DNA of 64,000 nt from Planococcus citri (Eukaryota > Arthropoda > Insecta > Hemiptera > Pseudococcidae), in contig NC_088679.1 of assembly GCF_950023065.1 (NCBI RefSeq), positions 51,770,001-51,834,000 on the forward strand, written 5' to 3'. This document shows, piece by piece, positions 47,601-61,449 of this stretch (position 1 is the stretch's first letter; each line of letters opens with the position of its first letter). The notes under the pieces are model-generated. The model was not told the origin of the DNA. It did not search any database and saw only the letters and a list, made by a program, of their open reading frames with translations. The position numbers were made by a program, and so were the translations under genes.

Positions 47601-50600
47601 CAAAACGCAGGTCTTTTTCGCAGTTTTTTTTTGGCAAAAATGCGGGACTTGTTAGAAATTTTTAGCAAAAAAGTGAGGCTAATTGGACATTTTTAATAAA
47701 AAAAAGTAAACATTTTTGGAAAAAAAGTGACACATTCTCTCTCATTTTTTTCGTACAACAATTTTTTTTCGCAAAAGGCAAGGCTTTTTGGCAATTTCTG
47801 GCAAAAAAGCACGTCGTCGTCGTTTGGCCAATTTTTGAAAAAAATAAGAAACTTTTGGAAATTTTTTGCTACAAATTAAAAATTTTTAGACAATTTTAGG
47901 TAAAAACAATACTTTTTGGCAACTTTGAAAAAAACCGAAATTTTCAGCTAAAAAGTGAGTCTTATTGGAAATTTTTGGTGAATAAATGAAAACTGACAAA
48001 GCCAAAACTGAACATTAAAAAGTAAGTCTTTTTGGCAATTATTGGAAAAAAGTGAGACTATTCACAATTTTTCGGCAAAACTAGCATTTTAAGCAATTTT
48101 TGGTTTAAAAAAAAGCGAGACTTTTCAACAAGGATATGATAAACAAAAATTTTTAAAAATGTTCGTAGAAACGCGTTTTGAAAAGATTTGAAGTTTTTGT
48201 GCATCGAGCTCCTGCGGTTTGATTGATATGCAACCTTCATGACATGATGTAACTTGAATTGCATGCATTACGTACTTATCCACTTGAAGAAACAGGACCA
48301 CTCTGACTCATGGTTCACTCTCACTCTGTACTTGTCAAAGAATGATCATTTTTGTATTTTCAAATAAATTTTCAGAAAATTTTTTCAAATTGGTACCGAT
48401 TTTTTGAAAAATTTTGCTGATCAACTTGTATGATTCAATTGGTTTAAACGTAATTCAATTTCAATTCAAGTTACTTATTTAAAATTTTCAGAGACTTTTC
48501 CGGTTATTTTTAATGTGCAAAAAAAAACGCGTCAATTGTTTAATATTTGAGCAAATTTAAAACATCGTTTTTTGGTAAAATACTTGAGTAATTTTTTTGG
48601 AAAATATTTTTCTGAGTATCTTTTCCCAATAATTTCTTCAATTTCGGCGTCGAGTGACCGAAAAAAAAGGTCAATGTGAACTCGATATTTGTCTGTTTTC
48701 ATTTCACCTCTACTCGCTTCCTAATGCTTCATTCTCTTTCACTCATCAATACGAGTAGCAGGTACGAAAAAACTTTGGAAACTTGGTCTGAAATACACAC
48801 AACAGGCACATCGCGTGATAATCCGACTTGATTCACTCGTTCAAGACGTCCGTCGTCGTCCTATTTCTCTATGGTAGGCTGATCGTCTCGAAGACATTGT
48901 TTCCTTTCCATTCGAATACCGATTTTCTCTAACCGATATATAAGATTACGAATGAAAAATCTTCCGGTATTCGTTCCTCTCAAGCGAGCTTCTCACCCAA
49001 TTAACCACAGCGTTATTACAATGTTTATACGATTAAGGCGGATAACAATACATCAAGCACTTGTACATCTACATACCACATACAATCGAAAATTAACACA
49101 TACACTGTTGCAAGAATCTTATACCTACCTACATGTACGAGTACGAGTATATGTAGAATCGTTAATTTTCGAAACTGTAACAAACCGAAACGGAACCGTT
49201 TGTTTTTGGAGTACGGGTGATAATTAAAACACACCGCATACGGGAGAAGAATACATACGAAGACGACGAGAAAAACCAACCGACTTATTGTACGAAGTAT
49301 GATGAAAACATCCGAACGTGAAAAATTTTAATCGGACGAAAAACGGGACATTAAGCAGTTTTCTTCGTATGTGCACTAGTGTGAGTGTATTAACGGTAAT
49401 AATTAACTTGATATTTACGTTTCAGTTCATTCAAGAAGAAGCATTCTTCTTCATTTTTTCCCCAACCTCACGCTAGTGTAGGTACATATAATAATGATAC
49501 TTACATATATGTATTATACACGTACACGTAAAGAAAATAATATTAATTACTTTAGAAGTGAGATCACGATGAAAGACATCCTGAGAATGTAAATACTGCA
49601 TTCCTTTGGCAATGTCTAAAGCTAATTTCATCCGCACCGAATATGTCAACTCCTGCGACGACTGTATCAGTTGCTCCAAACTTCCTCCATTGATATACTA
49701 TACGTAAACAAAAGTACAAAAAAATTAATACCTCTACAAAATTTCGTCACCGTAACCGCGACAATTTGTTTCCGTAAGACGCGGTTAATTTTCACAGTTC
49801 AGTGAATGAACGAACAAAATTGCCTTCGCAGAAGGAAAACCGATACAATATACCAGAGACTGAAAGATGAGAGGAGAAGAGACTGAATACATTTTATAGA
49901 GGACAGGCCAATTGTCTTTCAAAGTCTTCCGGAATTTATCTAAAATTTTTGGAGAATTCCTAAAATAAAGTAAATGGCAGGTCGTACCCTAAAAAAGGGC
50001 CACTTTAGGAAAAAAAAGTAGTTGTTTGCCATTTTTTAGTAGTATAACCAGTGCAGCTCCTCGGTCAACTCCCCTCATCAACATTTTTTAGTTTCTGAAC
50101 TTGTTTTTACAAAAAACTAATGCTGGATTTCAAGTTCAGCAGATCAGAATATCCCGACTACCATATACTTTCAGTCATTTCAATCAGTCTGTACAAAATC
50201 ACTTTTTTTGCGTTCATTTTTTCTAGCACCAACTGATATGATTGAAGAAAAATATGAATTTTGAAAATTTGATCAAAATGATTGTGAAAAGTGTGGTTTT
50301 TGACCTGTCGAACACGAATCCAACGTCTGATCTGTAGAATTAACAACAGAAACAGGGTGTCCACCCTTGTTCGGAAATGATTTTCTCTGACTTTTTCATG
50401 TTTTCCAGACCAATTTCTCCAATTTTCCAGATCCTTGAAAAATGAATTACACGTGCGACCAGGTGGGGGGGGGGGGGGGGGGTCTCAAATTTTTTCGAAC
50501 ATTTTGAGAGCCAAATATCGATAATACAAATAGGTACAGAGTTGTGCTTTTTTTTTTCAAGCACGACTGCGTGCTCAACAGGGTGACCCATATTTGAACT

Positions 50601-52122
50601 TGGTGAGAAACATTTTTTTGGTTTTTTAGTGGGACCCCCCCACCCCCTAGTTTGGGGAAATTTTACAATTCGAAAAATAGAACGACTTCATTGACAAAAA
50701 CTAGATTTTTTCAATGTTAACATCTTTCAAATTTAATCAATAATTTTTTGAAATTCCAGAGCTCGGAGCTCGTACTCATTTTTTCCGAAAAAAGTGACAT
50801 TAGTAACCTTAAAAAAGCTCAAAAAAGTAACCAAAAAAAAGACAAAACATGGGCAATACATTTTAATGCAGAAAAAAATTACCAAAAAAATCAGAACTTT
50901 TCGTTTGAAATCAAAATCTAAAAATTAAACTCGATAGAAACTTATTTAATTTCAGCAAAAAGCTGGACATTTTGGTAATTACTGCCAAAACAGTATTTTT
51001 CCCAATTTTTGCAAAAGAAGTTAAATTACAAATATTTTGCAACTTACTGATTGAAAAAAAAACCGATTATTTGGCAATTTATTTGGACCGAAAATTGGGA
51101 ATTTTATGCGATTTCTGGCAATAAATATGAGACTTTTGACAATTTCAGCAAAAGAAAAGGTTTCTTCAGCAATTTCTGGCAAAAAAACGACACACTTTTT
51201 AGCAACTTTTTGCAAAAAAAAAGAAAAAAATTCTTGACAATTTAGACTAAAAGCGAGACTTTTCGCTATTTTCGACAGAAAACAAGACTTCGACAGTAAT
51301 TTCAGCAAAAGGCAGGGCTTCTTAGCCATTTTTAGCAAAAAGTGAAACATTTTAGCAAATTAGCGAAAAAGCGAGATTTTTTAATGATACTCATAAATCA
51401 TAAGTTGACAAAATGCGAGACTTCAACAATTTTTGTAAAAAAGCAAGACTTTTTGGGAATTTGGTGATTTTTGACAAAAAACACCAGCGAAAAAACTGCC
51501 AGAGCAAAGCGAAAGTAAATTTTTCATAATTCTATGACTTTTCCAGGTTTTCCAGGCTTGTGGACACCCTGAGAAACTAGGGAGGTTATTATTTTATACT
51601 TGAGCATTCAGAGAGCTCATGAAGAATTGAGTGAAATCCGAGGATTTGACTTCATTTTTAGCTCGAGTTGAAATAAAATAACTCTCAAACGAGGAATCAG
51701 AGATCACAGATCACGATAACGTAACACTGAAACTAACATTTTATACCTGAAAACATTTTTACGTTTCTAGGGAGATAATCTACTACATTATCTCCCTAGT
51801 TGCATAATATACTATTAAAACCAGAACGACAGCCTATGACTATGACGTTTTCCCAAGTTCATCTATCAAATTACTCTCACGTCCCACCTCGCAAGTCAAA
51901 GGGTTACGAACCGTTGACTCTATTTTGGAAACAATTTTCTACAATTTGAACCGGATTTCGCATCGCTTTTCGGCAGTTTTTTTTTTGCAGCACATGCGGC
52001 ATCGTTCATTCACCAAACACTATCGTATCGTAATATGTAATTAAGGTAAACTCATCACATCAGGGTAACTAACCTCGGTAAGTGCGTGGAGTTGACCCTC
52101 GTGAACGCATACGCCCATAAAT
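41677..52122 (-). CDS. cdi: TESK/center-divider-like protein kinase, 5' end missing
   Basis: Kinase of the LIMK/TESK family; TESK kinases phosphorylate cofilin and so control actin. Exons found in transcript order: 52122-52074, 49697-49551, 44945-44863, 44200-43936, 43827-43641, 43539-42400, 42313-42072, 42000-41677, with consistent phases. About 811 whole residues plus one shared codon are visible. The first exon reads FMGVCVHEGQLHALTE, which follows the alpha-C/beta-4 region of TESK. Next come YINGGSLEQL, the catalytic loop HRDLTSK, VVGDFGLAAKIPK (DFG), TVGSPYWMSPECL (activation segment), DIFSYGIVLCELIARLDADP and LPRTSNFGLDYLAFVEICS. These match TESK rather than LIMK wording. Then a long Ser-rich tail (exon 43539-42400) contains RRSLSED and runs of Ser. 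The Gly-rich loop and catalytic Lys exons were not found up to 64000. The usual APE is SPE here. Confidence 0.85.
44946..49550 (-). other. Kinase intron, 4.6 kb
   Basis: Intron between the DFG exon and the catalytic-loop exon (HRDLTSK joined to NVLIKK in phase 0). It holds the repeat copy at 47040-48130 and otherwise A/T-rich DNA. No nested gene was recognised. Confidence 0.8.
47040..48130 (+). repeat. Degenerate repeat family, copy A
   Basis: Loose tandem repeats of about 30-36 bases centred on the words gcaaaaaagtgagact, ttttggcaa and tttttgg. The block starts with a unique lead (near 47085: acatttaaatgtagaaaaaa) that recurs as acattttaatgcagaaaaaa in copy B near 50856. Frames are broken and it has no coding sense. 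Confidence 0.65.
50465..50482 (+). repeat. Poly-G run (18 bases)
   Basis: Uninterrupted G18 inside the intronic inverted-repeat element, in an otherwise very AT-rich region. Run length may be inexact because such runs are error-prone in sequencing. Confidence 0.85.
50775..51500 (+). repeat. Degenerate repeat family, copy B
   Basis: Same words as copy A (gcaaaaaagcgagacttttt-like units with ggcaattt spacers), same orientation. Its lead, near 50770 (cgtactcattttttcc), also recurs at the start of copy C (ttgtactcatttttcc). It lies inside the inverted-repeat element. Confidence 0.65.
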
Positions 52123-53970
52123 CTGAAAAAAGAAAAAAAAATCGAACAATGAAATAATACAGTTATAAATTAATATATCGCTCATTTGTTCAGAATACAT
52201 TAAGCAGCAATAATAGCAATAATAAAGCCAGCAGCGCCAGCATACGTATATGTTAACGCACCGACCAAACAAAAGCATCGTTCTTATAATCTCTTTCGTC
52301 TACACGATAATTAAAGCTTGTATTTAATTTATTGTAAAGCAACCGGTTTATTTGGAAGCCATGAAATTCAATGAGTATATAGATACACTTTGAAACACGC
52401 CTTCGTATACATATAATATATTTCATTTATTAATAAACTCGATCAATATACACGAGTATTACCTATAGACGAATAGATGTACAATATGTAGTACTATACT
52501 CTCTTATAGTCAAGTACAAAGTGTTGGTGCTCTTTCGTCGTCTCATATATGCAATTAAAACACCATTCAACGATTGCATGTACTCGTAAATTAGGTAATG
52601 ATGTGTTAAGTAACGTCTCTACACTCTGTTCGATTCTCTCACTTCAGATTCGACGTATATTTACGTTTCGTATTCACGTCGTCGTCGGTTTTCGGAGATC
52701 CTACACAGTTACAATGTATCTATCTCGTGTGCTCTCGTGAACCACACACTAAGAGCAATCTGCTGACCGAACCATCAAATGGACGTCTACACAGACTATC
52801 CAAACACTATATAGGACCTACAAAACGGGGCTGGTGCTTCTCCCAACAAAATAATACGATAAAATTTGACGCTATTTTACGATCCAACGTCAAACACCTG
52901 CGCACTTCAATTCCCTATCAAGTCGTAAAAAAAAAAGATTGAGCAATGTTCAGAGATCTACCAAGTATTAGCAAAGGTATCCTCAATCCTTATAGCACAC
53001 AAAGATACGGTAATTGATACAGCTGGCGCATCAACCATCGAAATTACGTAAACTACTCGTATATAAATACCGCAAAAAACCTACAGATAGGTATTTTCCG
53101 AAACTGATTCATTATATCAAAAATGCTGACTCGTTTTATTAGGTTTACTGTGCCCAAAATATTAATCTAACCTATCAACCGCAGCCAGTCTTTAGAAACT
53201 AGAAAGCGATTCGAAAATCGACTACTTTTTTTCTCTCTTCGCCACACACACAACCTTGACCTATGGGGGAAAATACCTCAAGACCAGAGAGCTATAAGAC
53301 TAGCAGACATACGTCGACCGTAATCTAAGTATTATAAACAACACTGATATTTGACACGACTTTTTCACCTGTGTCTGTGTGCTGAGCTGTGCTATGCTGC
53401 GCTGTGCCGATTCATAAAGTAGTTTTATGAAATCGCCCGCCGCCGCATTCCTTTCCTCTATTTCTCTGGCTACACATATATTTACATTGTGTACCATGTA
53501 GTGCCTGCTGTAACCACCTATACCTAAATGTATACCTTACACGTGAATTAGTTTACTACACATATACAAGCATGATATGTAGTATAGACAATATCTACAT
53601 AGTATAGACATTATAGATAGATAGAGAGGTGAAAAAAAAGTAAAAGAAACTAATAACGCGTTATAATAATACTATTGCTGGATGTAATTATCACTTAAAA
53701 CGTATATATACAACAGGTATCGCACATTAATATCCGGGCGTGACCCAATTTTCCACATTTTATTCAACTCTTCCGCAGGGAATAAGCATATTTTTGTTTT
53801 GTAGGTAACTAACTACACTATAATGTAAGTAGCGAATTCACGCGAAATAAATATTATAAACTTTCCGTTTCGTTTTCCGGAGAAAATATCGCATTTTATA
53901 GGTAATTAGTCCGACTGGTAAACTGAAAATATGTATCTAGTGCAAAATCGTACCCATACTCTAATTTTAG

Positions 53971-54359
53971 GCCATTGGAGTCTTCGAGGCTCTTCGAATG
54001 GATATGCTCAATTTCAATGCAGCTAGTTCTCAAAGGTCGCTAGAATTTTTGAATTTTTTGAAATTTGCACATTTGTTTAGGGATTTAGGCCCTAGGGCTT
54101 TAATAAAGAGATAAGTGGAAATTTGAAGGCATCGGAGTCTTCGATGTTGTTCGAATTGATATTCTCAATTGCAGCACTGCAGCTAGTTCCCAAAGGTCAC
54201 AAGAATTTTTGAATTTTTTGAAATTCGGTCATGGGGGGGGGGCTTCTTTTAGAAAAGTAAATTAAAAGGTCGCACAAATTTTGAATTTTTTGAAATTTGC
54301 ACATTTGTTTAGGGATTTAGGCCCTAGGGCTTTAATAAAGAGATAAGTGGAAATTTGAA
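53971..54359. repeat. Tandem repeat, two copies of a 157-bp unit, the second with an insertion
   Basis: Copy 1 is 53971-54127 and copy 2 is 54128-54359. Both contain ggagtcttcga, gcagctagtt, aaaggtc and gcacatttgtttagggattt, ending aagtggaaatttgaa. The second copy carries about 75 extra bases including a G run. They have diverged in places, so the event is not very recent. Confidence 0.8.
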
Positions 54360-57300
54360 ATCAGCATCATAGAAAACTAGCGAGCCATCGATCATACTCA
54401 TTCTGTAACTTGACTGAAATTCTAAAGCAGAATTTCTAGAATCTGCAAAGGTCACAAAATTCACTTTTTTTTTTGAAATTTGGGGCTTACTATGTGGTCT
54501 AGGAGCTCGTATCCAAAAAAAAAAAATTGAAATACAAAATCAGCATACCTATCTGAAAACCTGGTAGAAAAACTGATTGGATAAACGTATAGTTTTCCGT
54601 TTTAGTTAATATTATGTAGTTTTTCTTAAACAGAAGTTCAATGAGAGTTTTGGAACTAATTCGGCTACTCGTGTTTTTAAAGAAAAAACTGAATTAAGGT
54701 TTTAGGTTTTTTTTTTCGTTTAAATCAAGCTTTGGACATGAGCAAAAATCAAAAAAGGAACAGTTTTCACTTTACAATGACTTTTTCGCGATTTTGTCAT
54801 TCTATTGAATGTTTTTAACAAGTTTTCAACACCTTTTCTTGCATTTCCAGCAAATTTTTGGAAAATTTCTCCAAATTTTAATTTATTTTTCGTAGTTTCT
54901 TCTAGGCTTTTAATAGTTTTTTTGAATGTTTTTACATTACTTCAAGTTTCAACGCTTTTTCAACACTTTTTTGGTAATTTTGATAAAGTTCATTATTATT
55001 TGGTAATTTTTACTATTTTTAACGTTTTTACTAGTGTTCAGGTTTACGAAAGATTTCAATGATATTTTATACGAATTTTGCAAAATTTTGTCAAATACTG
55101 AAACATCACTTTTTTGACAATTTTAGGGATTTTCATGTTTTTAAGTTACAATTTCAGCACTGTTTTATGCAATTTTTTCAACATTTTGCCACATTTTGAA
55201 AAAAATTCTTCTGTATAATAATTTTTATTGATTTTAATACTTTTTTTAAATTGATCATTTCAACAAGTTTTCTGGAATTTTTCATGCAATTTTTGTCAAA
55301 TTTTATTGAGATTTCATCAATTTCAAGTTTTAGAGAAATTTCAACGACGTTTTATGAAATTTTTGGCTGCATTTCGTCAAACACTGAAATTTCATCCTTA
55401 CTTAATATGTTTGAATAAGTGTTTTTACACCATCTTAACACGTTTTTAGGGCTACTTCATGCAATTTTTGTCAAATTTTATTGAAATTTGGAGCTTATTG
55501 CGGTCGACCTGAGGGACTCGTATCAAAAACGTGGTTGAAATTCAAAACTAGCAGACAGCTAAATTTTGCGCTCATGCTTTTTTCAAAAATCAAACACTCA
55601 ATGAAGTACTTAAAATTCCGACAGATATAATAATGGTTCCTTCGTTAAAGTCCGGTAGTTTTTCGTCTGTGACGTCTGCGTGATATAATAGTACCTTGGT
55701 GGATGTGGATACAGAACTACAGATAGATGTTTAGATACTCTAGGTACGTCTTATACTGCACGCTACGAAATGATCTTGATGCGTGAAAATGAAAGCGTAC
55801 AGGAGATTACAAAATAAACCGAATAAATACCTACTGTTGTGCAGCAACGACTGGGTGTCTTTATCTACGAGTGATTATCATTTCTGAATAATTTGCCACT
55901 TCAATTATAACGTATGAGAATTGAACCGCTATAGAGTATGTAACGCACATATTTACCATACGAAGCGCAGTTAGTTGAATATTTACGTTTACTCTAAGGA
56001 ACTTCAACCATGTGATGACTAATCAGTACTGTTAAGATTAATTGTATAGAAAGTGAATGAAGGAAGTAATGCCAAAAATGTAGACGACTTTTATTCCTAT
56101 AATGTTTTACCTACTCGAACGAATGCAACGTTCAGTTGTTTGGGTCGAAATTGTACGATAGAAATTTTTCAACTATTGAAGCGACTCGATCGTCTCAGTA
56201 GGGATATATTTTGTTTTCGAAGCTATAGTTAGTTAGTACGCGCATAACTTCACTCAGTTAGGTACCTGAGAATAAGTATTATTACGAGTATTCTGATTTG
56301 GAAAAGTGCGATAAATCAGCCAGTTAGGAAAAAGCTCAGTTTAAATGGACCCCCTAACGTGAATGATCAAAAAACTAAATTTATGGAATGGTACCAAGAA
56401 TGTGAATATTTGTTTGAATGATGTTTTACTCGCGCTTATTTGTAATTTTTGTGTAGTACACACTTCTTGATGGATTCCTACACTAGTTACGCCATCACTG
56501 ATAATCGTATATAGCTTAAGTGAAAAATGAGTTTTGGAGATTTTTTTATACTTCTACTAAGAATCTCCTGGAGTGACTCTAAAAGAAATTCTTCATAGTC
56601 TGTACTCTGTACATTTGAAGTGAATTTTGAAAGTTGTTTTTTTTACATGCCAGCGGAATGCCACATATGAAATACCTAATCATTCTACAAAAAAGACCAA
56701 AAAATCAGTGTATTGAAGATTGTCAAAAAATGAAACGTTTTCTGGCTGAAAAAAGGTTTGACCAAAAATATTTAAAATTGAAATAATTTTGCTCATAACC
56801 CTCCCTTCAAGAAAAAAAAACCTTAGCCTCCAAGTAATGTTGCTCTCACTGTACAGAGTTCCTTGATGTTAAGAAAATCAACCGAAAAAAAAAATTTCAA
56901 AAATGCTAAATTTTTGCATCGAAGTTACTCCAGAAAAATTTTCAACAATTTTTGAAAGTTCAATAGGTACCTATACCTATGAGATCAAAAATTCACAGAG
57001 CAAATAAAATGGAATTTTGGCAAAAATTTAGTAGGAACTTCTATTTCAAGTTGAAAATAACTCAGAAAAAAACATTAGCTCCGGAGGTGCTTCTGGAGCC
57101 TGGAGGAAAGATAAGGGTCTTCAGAGAGAGGAATATTTTCTGAAAAAAATTGGAAATATTTTGCATGCATTACCTACTTCTGAAACCGGAGAAATACTTT
57201 GAAATGCAGTTGTGTCGATTTTGTGGACATTATTGCGAGCCAAAAAGTTATTAAAGTGGAAATTTTTTGAAATTGGCCATAATGGCCATAATGACCAAAA

Positions 57301-60300
57301 AATTGACATCACTGCATTCCAAAAAATTTCTCCGGTATCAAAAATGATATTTTTTGATGATTTGGCTCAATTGATGCAAAACACGTACCTGAGAAGAAAA
57401 AATGGTCAAAATACGAATGTACCTACTTAAAAATAAGCGATTTGCAAATTTTCAACCGCTCGGTAGAACACTAAAGTGGACTTGGATTTTGATGCGACAA
57501 TGATCTAGATCGATGCGGAATCTCGAATACCTACCATATTTTGGTAGTGGCTCATTTTTCCCAAAATAAATTAGGTAGAGTGTAGAATGAAAACCCCACA
57601 TTTTTTTAGAAAATGCCACCTCTTTGGGGATACTTATCTCCCCTACAGAGACACTTCCGGAGCTCAAGTTTTTTCTGAAGGACTTTTCAAATCAAAATGA
57701 AAATTTTTACTGAATTTGGTCAAAATTCTCTCTTTTTTGATTTTTTTTTGATCGGCTCAAGCTTTGATTTCGAGGCCTTCACCAGGCTAAATTCAGTCAA
57801 TATTTCAAGCATTGATCTTCAGAAAAGGAAAAATACTAGGGGTTCGATTTCATTGAATTTCTTCAACTCTAGGAAATCTACAGAATTATTTCATTGATAT
57901 TCACTTATTCTTGAATGACATTATCCACCTCTCATGAAGAAAATTTTCAAACTCACATGGCGAAAACATCTAAAAAACACAACAAAGGTTTTTGATTTTG
58001 TATTTTTCTTTTCATTGAACAGAAAAAAACAAGACAAATTTCAAAAAAGCTGATACTAGTGAGTGAAAATGAAATTTCAGGAACCCACCAACACCTTTGA
58101 TAGAATGCCACTCTTTTCCCCTCCCTGATCCTCTCATCAATCTCTTTTAAATAAAACCTAATTATAAAATTTAAGCAAATTTCGATGATATCGTGTCGAA
58201 TTTGGTATTTTTAAGTAAACGGAGAGACGAGGAGAAGAGTGCTGAATATCTACAAAAAATATGTCAAACACGTTTTTAAAAAACCAAAACCAAAAAAAAA
58301 ATGTAAAGATGAACTTCTTGGTTCACGAAACACATTCGTGTCCTGTATTCGTTCTCCTCAATTCCCTCAATTTTTTCCCCACAGTTTTATAAGTTTGTAA
58401 AAGTAATAGCCATGATTTTCAAACAAAAATTAGCCTAAAAAAACCGCAACATTGTACAAACAGTCCGCAGTTCCGCAAAAAACTTCAACACGAAGAATAA
58501 AATTGGCGCGATTTCGGTCCTTGTACTTCCGCTGGACGTTCAAACAATGATTAGACGATTTATAGCCGAGCAATGCTGTGTAAATGTAATGTATGTAGTA
58601 TCGTATACAGAATATTCCATGCATAAAGTGCAGATACACTTTACATATACGATACCATACACATGCATAACCTTCAGGAAAGTAACCTTGCGCTTCCACC
58701 GTTACGGATATTATTTGCAATTTACACTTAATTATCTTTTCTTTTTTGGCAGTAACATTGCGCTGCTAGTCGTGTGACCGCATGGTTTATAAAAATGCCA
58801 ACCTATTAGTCTTATCCGACCATGTATAATAATCTTATTACTCACTAGTCAGAAGAGTACCATTACCTGTGACTTCTAACTATACTTACCTTTACCTATT
58901 CTGTATTTATGTATGAGTACTGAGTAGTTTCGAGAACATATTATAATGCATTTATACTTAGACAGTAGAGAGCAGACGCACTTACATTTACGTTAGAATT
59001 GCTAAGTTATACTAAATTCAAGAAACGTACTATAAACGGCGTAAAAACGCAACCTGCGATTCATTTTCTTATCAGAATCGTAAGCAAAGGTTGTGAAAAC
59101 ACGAAGAAAAGTTGGTAGGTAAAACACACTGTCAAGGTCAAACAGGTATGATAATGTCACAAGTGGATATCTTTATTTTTAGTAATATGTTAATTGTCTC
59201 TGGTTAAAATAAAACCAACGTGTACATCGCACATGCTACACGCTACACACTACATCGTGTATGAATCGTACACCACGATTCAGCTCTTGCCATACAGAAA
59301 AATGAAAATTAAACGCCAAGTCAACCGCTGATCTTGATTCCCGACAACGCGCAACGGCGCGGCGGCAAAAGGCATAATAATGCGTACAAGATCGGTGAAG
59401 AGAGGCGACTAGATAGCATACAATTTAATATTTCCATCTGTTGTTATTCGCGCTTCCTCTATTTAATTAACGTGAGAGAAGCACTACCGTTCAATTAAAA
59501 ATCCGCCCGCGTCAAGTCTCTCTCTCTCGTATACGTATATATGATGAATTAGTGAGAGAAATAACCAGCCCAGCGAGCCAGAATCGTGTTTCATACAACA
59601 CTTTGTGCAGCACAGGCCACAGAAAAACCGAAGAGTGCCAGATTTAACTGGAAGTGTTGTTTCATCAATTTTGAAACAAAACGAGGAAAAAAATGAAAGA
59701 AATAGGCGCGATGCGGCGATGAGCTGAACCAGCGATAGGTTCAGGTTCGCAATGCTGCGGATATTTCCATTCGCCGGCAAATTCTTTCAAATTAAACGAT
59801 CACAATAACATCACCGAACCGCAACAACCGTGTAATTCAACTCCGACAAGGTTAAATTGACTATGAAAATATGCAACACCAAAATACAAAAGCGCGATTC
59901 ATATAGAAAGCACCATACCTTATATACCGAGCTGTTGACACCTAAAGTACGCACGATATTTCGCGTACCTGGCTGTATAAAACTAATAATAAGGTATGAT
60001 AATTAGAAAATAATAAATATTTGTCAACCTGCGTTGCCCTTATCACCGCCACGCCACGTTTGTTTGGCCATCGCAGGTAGGTCTAGGTACCTACTCGTTG
60101 AGATTAACCTTTTCAATTAAACCACTAAATATGCGGAAACGAGAAACGACAAACATTCCAGTCACCTTTTCGCATTGAAAAATTCACGCTAATTACGTTT
60201 CATCGAAAATATCACTTATTACTCTTTAGTATTCTGAAATTACTTCTTCGAATGCACGTTAAGTATCTCATAAGTAGTACCTTTGCCTGCTTAGTGCTCG

Positions 60301-61449
60301 TTGAAATTATGGTTTTAATTTCAACACGCAGATGCAGATATCATTCACTAAATGGTCACAAAACACAAATCAATACGTTTCAGCTTGTTTTGCTTCATTT
60401 TGATAAGATAACGTCACCTGTATATGCTTGTCCTCAAAATGGGACAATCATAAGTGGGCATTGTCAAACAAAATAACATTTACCTTTGTACTTGGCTTAA
60501 ATGGAAAAACCATTAGATTTTTCTAAAAAGTTGTCTTCAAAAAACTTTTTGTAAACTCATATCTTCAAAATATTACCAACGAATACACATATGTAAATCG
60601 AAATTACGTACAATACTCCATGTGTATTATATATCGTAAAAAAATGTACATTTGTGATCAATCACTTTGACCCACAGATCAAACTATATAAATTCATCAG
60701 TTTTTTTTCAAGGGTCTTATTAATAATTACAGCAAAACAAAAATTTATCTACGTAGGTAGATAAATCATTCAAAAGTGCTACCCGTAGGCGAAATTCGAT
60801 AAAGTTTAGAGCTCGCGAACAAGATGAACAAAATTTTCATTCGGATAATTATGGCGGCTTAAAATTACACTTCAATGATTTAAGACCTTACAGAATATGT
60901 ACTGCAATATTGTACTCTTTTTGCATCGCCTTCGTTCTTAATCCTAGAAACATGTGTTATCGATTCAATTTTACAGGGACGCCTCGTAATAAAGCATTAA
61001 TTTTACGATGTCATTTCATTACTTCCTCCATCTTGCATCTTTTCCATTAACTGATTATTATTACTAACTAATTCTTTTCTCTTTGCTCAGCAAAATGAGA
61101 GAAATTCAATTATTTTCCATTTCGTAATCGTAATCATATTTTTATACCTCGCTGAATGTTTAATGAACAAAATACAAATACCTCAGTTCAGTCATATCAA
61201 ACAGCAGCCAGAAGGGCGAGTGGACGATAACTACTTGCTAAAGAAAAAATTACCGGAGTCTATTTAAAATAACAGATTTTTGCATACTTACATTATTCTA
61301 ATTCTTTTTTTCAGGGAATCCTTAAAAATACAAATGAGGTCAATTTTGGATCTCCAAAAGTCAACTCAGTAACAAAATATTCATCATAGGTATAAGGAAA
61401 TGAAAAGAATACAAAAAATTGTCAATTTGTTTGCAATATTTACAAGGCT

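Larger units (their letters stand above)
50353..51571. mobile_element. Putative 1.2-kb DNA transposon with 12-bp terminal inverted repeats
   Basis: It begins CAGGGTGTCCAC and ends GTGGACACCCTG, a perfect 12-bp inverted repeat. Both flanks carry agaaa (50348-50352 and 51572-51576), a possible 5-bp target duplication. Similar words (ttccag, gaaaa, ttttcatg) continue the similarity inside each end. Interior: an 18-base G run at 50465-50482, then degenerate repeats (copy B). No transposase is visible, so it would be non-autonomous. The superfamily is not clear: 8-bp hAT and 2-bp Tc1 duplications do not fit. Confidence 0.7.
49698..52073 (-). other. Kinase intron, 2.4 kb
   Basis: Intron joining the exons FMGVCVHEGQLHALTE and YINGGSLEQL in phase 0. 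It contains the element at 50353-51571 and repeat copy B. No other gene was recognised. Confidence 0.8.

Noticed and set aside
53300..53497. Minus-strand frame ending at a good donor (CAG|GTGAAA), rich in Gln/Ser/Ala
   Set aside because: It could be an upstream kinase exon or leader, but it shows no kinase motif and its end is a simple agc/cag-type repeat. Not enough to call.
59330..59780. CG-richer patch, considered as first exon or promoter of the kinase gene
   Set aside because: No start codon joined to a kinase-like frame and no clear splice site. It remains only a possibility mentioned in the intron entry.
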